Of a stretch of 23,264 nt of DNA, positions 14,699-21,503 are shown piece after piece. Location: contig CAAEIR010000349.1 of the NCBI GenBank assembly GCA_900756035.1, positions 1 to 23,264 on the forward strand, read 5' to 3'. Positions within the stretch are counted from its first letter, which is position 1; the number at the start of each line of letters is the position of its first letter. Source of the stretch: an uncultured Anaerostipes sp. Its GTDB lineage: Bacteria; Bacillota; Clostridia; Lachnospirales; Lachnospiraceae. The notes under the pieces are model-generated. The model did not search any database. It worked only from the letters and a program-made list of their open reading frames with translations, and was not told the origin of the DNA. Both the position numbers and the translations under genes were made by a program.

Positions 14699-14721
14699 TA
14701 TATAGTCACAGAGACTATATA
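14699..14721 (+). promoter_or_regulatory. Leader stem-loop 2 of rubrerythrin
   Basis: TATATAGTC at 14699-14707 mirrors GACTATATA at 14713-14721 around ACAGA, 28 bases before the ATG. No T-run follows, so an mRNA stabiliser is more likely than an attenuator. Confidence 0.45.
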
Positions 14722-14749
14722 CAACAAAATAAGTAAAGGAGAATAGATT

Positions 14750-15292
14750 ATGAAAAAATGGGTTTGTACAGTATGCGGATACGTTCATGAAGGAGAACAG
14801 CCACCAGAGAAATGTCCTACATGTGGAGTAGGTGCAGATAAATTCAAAGAGCAGACAGGAGAAAGAGAATGGGCTGCTGAGCACGTAGTAGGAGTAGCAC
14901 AGGGAGTAAGCGAAGATATTTTAGCTGACTTAAGAGCAAACTTCGAAGGAGAGTGCTCTGAAGTAGGAATGTATCTTGCAATGGCAAGAGTAGCACATAG
15001 AGAAGGATATCCGGAAATCGGATTATACTGGGAAAAGGCAGCATACGAAGAAGCAGAACATGCTGCAAAGTTTGCAGAACTTCTTGGTGAGGTTGTAACA
15101 GACAGCACAAAGAAAAATTTGGAAATGCGTGTAGATGCAGAAAACGGAGCAACTGCAGGAAAATTTGATCTCGCAAAGAGAGCAAAAGCAGCAAACTTAG
15201 ACGCAATCCATGATACAGTACATGAGATGGCAAGAGACGAAGCTCGTCACGGAAAAGCTTTCGAAGGTCTGTTAAAGAGATATTTTGGTTAA
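14750..15292 (+). CDS. rbr: Reverse rubrerythrin (NADH peroxidase component)
   Basis: This 180-aa protein has the reversed domain order: an N-terminal rubredoxin-like Fe(Cys)4 site (Cys6, Cys9, Cys22, Cys25) followed by a four-helix di-iron domain. The carboxylate and His ligands lie in EGECSEVGMYL, EKAAYEEAEHAAKF and EMARDEARHGKAF. Reverse rubrerythrins reduce hydrogen peroxide to water with electrons from NADH through a partner reductase, and in clostridia they are strongly PerR-controlled. Gene order perR-rbr and the dyads in the leader fit that. AAAGGAG at 14735-14741 supports the start. A very strong terminator follows, so rbr is transcribed separately from lctP. Confidence 0.93.
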   Translation: MKKWVCTVCGYVHEGEQPPEKCPTCGVGADKFKEQTGEREWAAEHVVGVAQGVSEDILADLRANFEGECSEVGMYLAMARVAHREGYPEIGLYWEKAAYEEAEHAAKFAELLGEVVTDSTKKNLEMRVDAENGATAGKFDLAKRAKAANLDAIHDTVHEMARDEARHGKAFEGLLKRYFG

Positions 15293-15306
15293 AATACAAG
15301 CCATGC

Positions 15307-15372
15307 AAGGATAAAAAGAAACTCCCCAAAAAGAGAATTCATACTCTTTTTGGGGAGTTTCTTTTTATCCTT
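15307..15372. terminator. Long intrinsic terminator (29-bp perfect stem)
   Basis: Positions 15307-15335 are the exact reverse complement of 15344-15372, with an 8-base loop. The GC-rich centre (CTCCCC/GGGGAG) is bounded by A-rich and T-rich arms, so it can stop transcription from either side. It closes the rbr unit. Confidence 0.9.
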
Positions 15373-15627
15373 ATACAGAGCCAGCCAACGAGCGAAGCGA
15401 GGTGGAAAGGAAACCATACAACAAAGAATCAGATGAAAATTTTACTTTTGTAAAAATTGATGAATTTTTCTCAAAAATATTCATAGCTTTTTTTCAAAGC
15501 CACGGTTTTAAGCCAATTTCAACAGAGAATACAATATACAAGATAAATCAATGTGAAAAATATTGTGCAATATGCACAAAAAAATAATTTGAGTAAATTG
15601 CATATAAGTTAGAAATAAAAAAAATAC
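15373..15627. other. AT-rich spacer without a supported gene
   Basis: This stretch between the rbr terminator and the lctP promoter holds no gene I can support. A 61-codon GTG-started frame at 15402-15587 has no convincing ribosome binding site and an unlikely composition. A small perfect stem TTGTGCA-ATA-TGCACAA lies at 15563-15579. The start (CGAGCGAAGCGAGG, 15389-15402) is GC-richer and purine-rich, unlike the rest. Confidence 0.6.
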
Positions 15628-15656
15628 TTGACTTTTTTAAAAATTGGTCCTACCAT
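15628..15656 (+). promoter_or_regulatory. Promoter of the lctP operon
   Basis: TTGACT at 15628-15633 (5 of 6) is followed after 17 bases by TACCAT at 15651-15656 (4 of 6). The -10 lies inside operator 3, so a bound regulator would directly block it. TATAGA at 15656-15661 is a less well-spaced alternative. Confidence 0.5.
15644..15656. promoter_or_regulatory. FCD-regulator operator 3 (TTGGTCCTACCAT)
   Basis: The TGGT-CCT-ACCA core shares the outer bases of the lctB operators. It overlaps the predicted -10 of lctP. Confidence 0.7.
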
Positions 15657-15670
15657 ATAGATACAAGGAA

Positions 15671-15683
15671 ATGGTAGGACCAA
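15671..15683. promoter_or_regulatory. FCD-regulator operator 4 (ATGGTAGGACCAA)
   Basis: This is the exact reverse complement of operator 3, 27 bases downstream centre to centre. In RNA, if both arms were transcribed, the two would form a 13-bp hairpin with a 14-base loop. Confidence 0.7.
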
Positions 15684-15805
15684 CCATACAAATTCGCGTA
15701 TACGTAAAACAAAGGAGCTTGCAGGAACTTGGTTTAGAAAGAGATTTTGATAAGCGGGCGCTTTATAACCATTCACCGTTTGAGCAGAAAGGAGAGAGAC
15801 TCATA

Positions 15806-17353
15806 ATGTTCGTTCAATTTATTTTAGCAATGCTTCCAATTATCTTTTTGATTATTGCGTTAAGCGGGTTAAAGATGTCAGGGCATGTAGCATGTCCGAT
15901 TGCGCTTCTGATTACAGTAGCGGAGGCTCTGTTTTTGTGGAAACAGAAAATTATTGATGTAATAACTGGAGGACTGGAAGGATTTGCAATGGCAATCTGG
16001 CCGATTTGTCTGGTCATCGTTGCAGCAGTGTTTACTTACAATTTAGTTGTACATACAAAGAATATGGAACTAATTAAAAAGATGCTGACTTCTGTTTCTA
16101 TGGATAAAAGAATTCTGGTGTTAATTATCGCATGGGGGTTCGGAGGCTTTATGGAAGGTATGGCGGGATTCGGAACAGCGGTGGCAATTCCGGCAGGAAT
16201 TCTTGTTGGACTTGGATTTGAACCGATCTTTGCGGCAACGGTCTGTCTGGTAGCTAACACGACTCCGGTTGCTTTCGGATCCATTGGAATTCCGACAGTC
16301 ACGGCAGCAAATGTTACGGGGATGAGTCCACATATGACGGCGTCCTATGTAGTACTGCAACTGGCAGTGATGGTGATTGTAGCTCCGTTTTTAGTCGTAT
16401 TTATGGTTGGAAGGCATGAGGGGGCAAAAGGATTTTCTGATTACAAAGATATTATATTTATTACATTGATGTCAGGTGTTTCTTTTGTAATTCCACAGTA
16501 TCTGACAGCCCGTTTTATCGGAGCTGAACTTCCGGCGGTGATCGGTTCTGTATGCTGCATGGCAGTGACAATTATATTGGCAAAGGTTATTTTTAAAGGA
16601 AAGTTTTCAAAGTTCGATATAGAGATAGAAGATGACGGAGAGAAGATGACAGTGAAGGATGCCCTTGTGGCATGGAGTCCGTTTATCCTCGTTCTAATTT
16701 TCCTTCTGATTACATCAACCTTGGTACCGGCGATTCATGATCCTCTGGCAGCAATTAAGTCAGATGTGATGATTTATACAGGGGCAGGAGCGGTACCTTA
16801 TACTTTTACCTGGGTTGCAACACCGGGAATCTTAATCTTGATTGCGGCATTTATCGGCGGATTGATTCAGAAATGTCCGGTCGGAGAGATTTTTAAAGTT
16901 CTTGGTGATACGGTAGTTCAAATGTTAAAAACCATCATTACAATTATGGCAGTTTTGGCAACGGCAAAGATTATGGGATACAGCGGCATGACACAATCTA
17001 TTGCAGATTTTATTGTAAGAGTTACAGGAACTTTCTATCCGTTGGTAGCGCCATTGATCGGATCCATCGGAACCTTTGTTACCGGAAGTTCCACCTCGAG
17101 CAGCGTATTGTTTTCTAAATTACAGGCAAGTACGGGGGCAGAGCTTCAGATCAATCAGATGTGGCTGGTTGCTGCTAATACAGTAGGAAGTACTGCAGGA
17201 AAAATTATATCTCCACAGAGTATCGCAGTTGCAACGGCAGCAACAGCAACAGTAGGGAAAGAAAGTCAGATTCTTACAAAAGTTATCAAATATTTCGTAT
17301 TATTTGTAGTGATCTACGGTGTTGTTTGCTATTTTGGTGTGAAATTTATATAG
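15806..17353 (+). CDS. lctP: L-lactate permease family transporter
   Basis: This 515-aa protein has about 12-14 membrane segments and belongs to the LctP/LldP lactate permease family, which imports lactate (and often glycolate) with protons. Conserved blocks are GGFMEGMAGFGTAVAIPAGI, NTTPVAFGSIGIPT, and the C-terminal GSSTSSSVLFSKLQ and AGKIISPQSIAVATAA. The ATG at 15806, 11 bases after AAGGAG, gives the usual family N-terminus MFVQFILAMLP. The frame stays open 54 codons upstream, back to the operator, but that part (ending EQKGERLI) is polar and not family-like. It heads the second lactate transcription unit. Confidence 0.93.
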   Translation: MFVQFILAMLPIIFLIIALSGLKMSGHVACPIALLITVAEALFLWKQKIIDVITGGLEGFAMAIWPICLVIVAAVFTYNLVVHTKNMELIKKMLTSVSMDKRILVLIIAWGFGGFMEGMAGFGTAVAIPAGILVGLGFEPIFAATVCLVANTTPVAFGSIGIPTVTAANVTGMSPHMTASYVVLQLAVMVIVAPFLVVFMVGRHEGAKGFSDYKDIIFITLMSGVSFVIPQYLTARFIGAELPAVIGSVCCMAVTIILAKVIFKGKFSKFDIEIEDDGEKMTVKDALVAWSPFILVLIFLLITSTLVPAIHDPLAAIKSDVMIYTGAGAVPYTFTWVATPGILILIAAFIGGLIQKCPVGEIFKVLGDTVVQMLKTIITIMAVLATAKIMGYSGMTQSIADFIVRVTGTFYPLVAPLIGSIGTFVTGSSTSSSVLFSKLQASTGAELQINQMWLVAANTVGSTAGKIISPQSIAVATAATATVGKESQILTKVIKYFVLFVVIYGVVCYFGVKFI

Positions 17354-17371
17354 AAGAGAAAGGGGAAGTAT

Positions 17372-17969
17372 ATGGCAGAGGTAAAACTACCATTTGGGAA
17401 AGAAAAATATTGTAATGGTTGCCAGTGATCATACAAGACCAGTTTCAAGCAAAATAATTTTGCCGGCAGTGGTGGATGAGATCAAAGCAGGAAATCCGGA
17501 TGCAGAACTGACAATCCTGATTGCAGAAGGATTCATCGAACCGCATTTCTTTGCAGGATTTTCTGGAGGAAGAAAGAGTGTCCTTCCAGGACTCTCCAGC
17601 GCTGTGACAGTTATGGCAAACTATTGTTCTGAATTTATCAATAGTGAATATGCCAGAAGCGACGTGTTAGACGGTAATCTGATTCATAAGGATATGGTTT
17701 ATGCGGCCGAGACAGCCAAAATTCCTGGACACTCCGAGAGATGAGACTATTCCGGATCAATGGGAAGCACAGATTCTGTGCCGAATTCTTCTAAAATATA
17801 AAGCGATTCTTGTGACAGAGGCGCCCAAACAGATGGTAGAAGATATGCAGATGTATTATGCCGATAATATAGATGAGGCAATTAGGATGGCAGATCAGTT
17901 TCTAAGAAAAAGGATAGTCCAATTACGGTAATTCCGGATGGTGTTTCCGTAATTGTCCGGGCAAAATAA
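17372..17969 (+). pseudogene. larA: Broken nickel-dependent lactate racemase (larA) remnant
   Basis: The segment starts 18 bases after lctP with AAAGGGGA and ATG at 17372 (MAEVKLPFGKEK, the LarA N-terminus) but meets TGA at 17426. LarA-like sequence then resumes in other frames: KNIVMVASDHTRPVSSKII and EGFIEPHFFAGFSGGRKSVLPG (about 17397-17735), TIPDQWEAQILCRILL (about 17738-17905), and SPITVIPDGVSVIVRAK to a TAA at 17967-17969. Compared with the roughly 425-residue family, three internal blocks are missing (after the N-terminus, between the DHTRP and FFAGFSGGRKS parts, and before the IPDQW part) and the frame changes three times. About 600 bases remain of an expected 1,280. The catalytic metal-pincer Lys/His region lies partly in deleted parts, so no activity is expected. 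Position matches lctF of A. woodii. Confidence 0.88.
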
Positions 17970-17997
17970 TAACGATTCAATTTAAGGAGGAAGATAG

Positions 17998-19425
17998 ATG
18001 AGTGAATATCAGTATAACAAGGTAACACCGGAGATGATCGAACAGTTTAAAGAGATCGCTCCAAAACGTGTCCTGGTGGGAGACGAAATCAATGATGATT
18101 TTACCCATGACGAGATGGCAATTTATGGAAAGGCAAGACCGGAAGTCTTGATCGAAGCAACAAGTACCGAGGAAGTTGCGGCAATCGTAAAGCTTTGTAA
18201 TGAGAATAAGGTTCCGGTAACGCCAAGTGGAGCAAGGACCGGCTTGGTTGGAGGAGCAGTCAGCATCGGAGGCGGTGTCATGATTTCTCTGACAAAGATG
18301 AATAAGATTCTTGGATATGACAAAGAAAACTTCGTAGTAAAAATTCAGTCTGGAGTGCTGTTAAATGATCTTGCACAGGATGCAGAGAAACAGGGACTTT
18401 TATATCCGCCGGATCCGGGAGAAAAATTTGCAACAGTCGGTGGAAACGTGGCAACCAATGCCGGTGGAATGAGAGCTGTAAAATATGGATGTACCAGAGA
18501 TTATGTCCGTGCGATGACAGTCGTACTTCCGACTGGTGAGATTGTAAATTTAGGTGCTACGGTATCAAAGACTAGCTCCGGATATAGCTTGTTAAACTTG
18601 ATGATCGGTTCTGAGGGAACCCTTGGAATTATTACAGAATTAACTCTGAAAGTAATTCCGGCGCCAAAATCTATCATTAGCTTGATTATTCCTTATGAGA
18701 ATCTGGAAGATTGTATTGCAACCGTACCTCAGTTCTTCTTACATCACTTGGAACCACAGGCTCTGGAATTTATGGAAAAAGAAGTTGTGATGGATACAGA
18801 GAAATTCCTGGGAAAACAGGTTTATCCAAAAGAATTAGAAGGAACTCAGATCGGAGCTTACCTTCTTGCAACTTTTGATGGAAATTCAGAAGAGCAATTG
18901 GAGGATATCATCGAGGAAGCATCTGAGGTTGTTCTTGGGGCAGGAGCAATTGACGTACTTGTGGCAGACACGCCGGCGCTTAAGAGAGATGCATGGGCTG
19001 TCCGTAGTGCTTTATTAGAGGCGATTGAAGATGGCACAGACTTATTGGATGAGTGTGATGTGGTTGTTCCTACAAATAAGATTGCAGAATTCTTAACTTA
19101 TACAAAATCTTTGGAATCAGAGTCTGATTTTACAGTGAAGAGTTTTGGTCATGCCGGAGATGGAAACTTACATATTTATACATGCAGCAATGATATGGAA
19201 GAGGAAGAATTTAAGAAACAGGTTGCCGTATTTATGGATAAGGTTTATGCAAAGGCAACTGAGTTTGGAGGAATGATTTCAGGAGAGCATGGTATCGGAC
19301 ATGGTAAGATGGATTATCTTGCAGAATCTTTAGGACCGGTACAGATGCGAGTTATGGAAGGAATTAAAGGAGTTTTTGATCCAAACATGATTTTAAACCC
19401 TGGGAAGATTTGTTACAAATTATAG
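17998..19425 (+). CDS. Second LctD-like FAD-binding 2-hydroxyacid dehydrogenase
   Basis: This 475-aa GlcD/LctD-family flavoprotein is a clear paralogue of the lctD product, sharing PPDPGEK-AT-GGN, TNAGGMRAVKYG-TRDYVR, SFGHAGDGNLH and SGEHGIG. Its FAD loop reads TPSGARTGLVGG where LctD has TPRGAGTGLVGS. It should oxidise lactate or a similar 2-hydroxyacid. It has a strong ribosome binding site (AAGGAGG) and follows the dead racemase after 28 bases. An acyl-CoA dehydrogenase and a second Etf pair follow it, so its electrons may go to that Etf. Possible roles are the opposite lactate enantiomer or a different hydroxyacid. Confidence 0.88.
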   Translation: MSEYQYNKVTPEMIEQFKEIAPKRVLVGDEINDDFTHDEMAIYGKARPEVLIEATSTEEVAAIVKLCNENKVPVTPSGARTGLVGGAVSIGGGVMISLTKMNKILGYDKENFVVKIQSGVLLNDLAQDAEKQGLLYPPDPGEKFATVGGNVATNAGGMRAVKYGCTRDYVRAMTVVLPTGEIVNLGATVSKTSSGYSLLNLMIGSEGTLGIITELTLKVIPAPKSIISLIIPYENLEDCIATVPQFFLHHLEPQALEFMEKEVVMDTEKFLGKQVYPKELEGTQIGAYLLATFDGNSEEQLEDIIEEASEVVLGAGAIDVLVADTPALKRDAWAVRSALLEAIEDGTDLLDECDVVVPTNKIAEFLTYTKSLESESDFTVKSFGHAGDGNLHIYTCSNDMEEEEFKKQVAVFMDKVYAKATEFGGMISGEHGIGHGKMDYLAESLGPVQMRVMEGIKGVFDPNMILNPGKICYKL

Positions 19426-19518
19426 AAAAAGTTATAAAAAGAAAAAAACAAAGCAAGCAAAACATAAATAAAGAATTTTAAAACAAACGCAAAGTATTAT
19501 TTTAAGGAGGATATGGCA

Positions 19519-20655
19519 ATGGCATATTTAATTTCAGAAGAAGCACAGGATTTATTACAGGACGTCCATGAGTTTTGCGAAAATGAAGTAAAAGAACAGT
19601 GTAAAGAATTTGATGTAAGCGGTGAATGGCCAAAAGAAATTTATGATAAAGCAATCGAAATGCAGCTTCACTCTTTAGAGGTTCCGGAAGAGTACGGCGG
19701 ACCTGGGTTATCCAGAGTGGATGTGGCAGCATTAATTGAAGAAATGGCAATTGCCGATGCAGGATTTGCAACCACAATTTCTGCCAGTGGACTTGGAACA
19801 AAGCCTGTATTAATTGCTGGAAATGAAGAACAGAAAAAACATGTATGCCAGAAGATCATTGATGGTGGATTCGGAGCTTTCTGTTTAACAGAGCCGGGAG
19901 CAGGATCTGATGCCAGTGCCGGAACTACAACAGCAGTAAAAGATGGAGATGAGTACGTACTGAATGGAAGAAAGTGCTTCATTACCAACGGTGGTATTGC
20001 GTCTTTCTACTGTATTACTGCTATGACAGATAAATCAAAAGGTGTAAAAGGAATTTCGATGTTCCTTGTTGATGAGGGAACTCCTGGATTAAGTACAGGA
20101 AATGAAGAAAACAAGATGGGTATCCGTACTTCCAATACATGTGACGTTGTATTAGAAGACTGCCGTATCCCGGCAGCAAACTTAGTCGGAGGCGAAGGAA
20201 AAGGATTTGGAATCGCTATGAAGACTCTGGATCAGGCAAGAGCATGGATGGGATGCGTTGCAGCAGGTATCGCACAGCGTGGAATTAATGAAGGAATTGC
20301 TTACGCGAAAGAAAGAGTACAGTTTGGAAAACCGGTTATCAAAAATCAGGCAATGCAGTTTAAAGTAGCTGACATGGAAATCAAAGTTGAAACCGCACGT
20401 CAGATGGTGGCTCATGCACTGACAAAGATGGATCTTGGTTTACCACATTCCAAAGAAGCTGCGATCGCAAAATGCTATGCTTCTGATATTGCAATGGAAG
20501 TTGCTTCTGAGGCAATTCAGATGTTCGGCGGATATGGATACAGCAGAGAATATCCGGTAGAAAAACTGTTAAGAGATGCTAAGATCTTCCAGATCTTTGA
20601 GGGAAGTAACGAAATCCAGAGAATCGTTATCGCAAATAATACCATTGGCAGATAA
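19519..20655 (+). CDS. Acyl-CoA dehydrogenase (butyryl- or acryloyl-CoA reductase-like)
   Basis: This 378-aa flavoenzyme of the acyl-CoA dehydrogenase family has LTEPGAGSD (123-131) at the FAD site, KCFITNGG (152-159), GGYGYSREYP (337-346) and the catalytic base Glu361 in IFEGSNEIQR. In anaerobes such enzymes run as enoyl-CoA reductases with EtfAB. The sequence differs notably from the usual clostridial butyryl-CoA dehydrogenase, and none of the thl-crt-hbd genes that normally flank it are here, so the substrate is open: crotonyl-CoA, acryloyl-CoA or another short enoyl-CoA. The ATG at 19519 is 8 bases after GGAGG; an ATG 6 bases earlier is too close. The 93-base spacer before it is A-rich and almost structure-free. 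Confidence 0.9.
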   Translation: MAYLISEEAQDLLQDVHEFCENEVKEQCKEFDVSGEWPKEIYDKAIEMQLHSLEVPEEYGGPGLSRVDVAALIEEMAIADAGFATTISASGLGTKPVLIAGNEEQKKHVCQKIIDGGFGAFCLTEPGAGSDASAGTTTAVKDGDEYVLNGRKCFITNGGIASFYCITAMTDKSKGVKGISMFLVDEGTPGLSTGNEENKMGIRTSNTCDVVLEDCRIPAANLVGGEGKGFGIAMKTLDQARAWMGCVAAGIAQRGINEGIAYAKERVQFGKPVIKNQAMQFKVADMEIKVETARQMVAHALTKMDLGLPHSKEAAIAKCYASDIAMEVASEAIQMFGGYGYSREYPVEKLLRDAKIFQIFEGSNEIQRIVIANNTIGR

Positions 20656-20682
20656 GAGAAAAGACCAGGAGGAGAAAGTAGA

Positions 20683-21486
20683 ATGAACATTTTAGTTTGT
20701 ATCAAACAGGTTCCGGATGATTCTGTAGAAATACATTTAAATACAGAGGGCGCACCAGATCTTGCAAATGTAACATCGGTTGTCAACGCATTTGATACCT
20801 ATGCGCTGGAAATGGCAGCCAGATTAAAAGAATCTTCGGAGGGAGAAGTTACAGTTGTTTGCATTGGAGATTCCAGTGCAAAGAATTCACTCAAGAACTG
20901 TCTTGCTGTTGGAGCAGATCATGCATTCTTAGTAAGTGATGATGCCTTTGAAGGATCTGATACAAAGGGAATTGCCTCAATTTTAAATAGTACAGTGAAA
21001 AAATTAGAGACAGACGCAGGAAAGAAATTTGATCTTGTTTTCTGCGGAAAAGAGGCAACAGATGTGGCTCTTGGTCAGGCTGGAATTGCTTTGGCAGAGG
21101 AAATGGGAGTTGCAGTCATTACGAACATTATTGAAATCGCATTGGATGGCGAAACAGTAACTGCAAAGCAGGAAACAGAAGAAGGATATCGTATGGTAGA
21201 AGCAGGGGCTCCTTGTGTTGTTACTGTAACAAAACCGGAATACGATCCTCGTTATCCAACCATTAAAAATAAGATGGCCGCCAGAAAGAAACCGATAGGG
21301 GATCTTGGACTGGGAGATTTGGCAGAACTTGATAAAGATCAGGTTGGAGAGGACCGTGCAAAGGTTAAAATGATCAAACTCTATGAACCTCCAAAGAAAG
21401 AGGCAGGAATCAAGATCCAGGAAGAAACTGATGAAGATTCTGCAGTAAAAGCTGTAGCAATGATGGCAGATGCCAAAGTATTCTAG
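20683..21486 (+). CDS. etfB: Electron-transfer flavoprotein beta subunit (second Etf)
   Basis: This 267-aa EtfB follows the acyl-CoA dehydrogenase by 27 bases with AGGAGG. Typical parts are the start MNILVCIKQVP, DTYALEMAARLKE, and the docking/recognition stretch RYPTIKNKMAARKKPI for acyl-CoA dehydrogenase partners. Where LctB has the bifurcating-type TDGDTAQVG, this protein has TDVALGQAG (126-134), and MNPYD is replaced by VNAFD; FEGSDTKGIAS replaces FGGADVLATS. The second flavin/nucleotide pocket is therefore likely different from that of LctB, possibly binding AMP as in ordinary Etf. That is an inference from residues seen, not a measured property. Confidence 0.92.
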   Translation: MNILVCIKQVPDDSVEIHLNTEGAPDLANVTSVVNAFDTYALEMAARLKESSEGEVTVVCIGDSSAKNSLKNCLAVGADHAFLVSDDAFEGSDTKGIASILNSTVKKLETDAGKKFDLVFCGKEATDVALGQAGIALAEEMGVAVITNIIEIALDGETVTAKQETEEGYRMVEAGAPCVVTVTKPEYDPRYPTIKNKMAARKKPIGDLGLGDLAELDKDQVGEDRAKVKMIKLYEPPKKEAGIKIQEETDEDSAVKAVAMMADAKVF

Positions 21487-21503
21487 GAAGGGAGAACAAA
21501 GAC

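Noticed and set aside
15402..15587. 61-codon open frame in the gap before lctP
   Set aside because: It has a GTG start with no well-placed ribosome binding site, no recognisable domain, low-complexity AT-rich composition, and lies between a terminator and a promoter.
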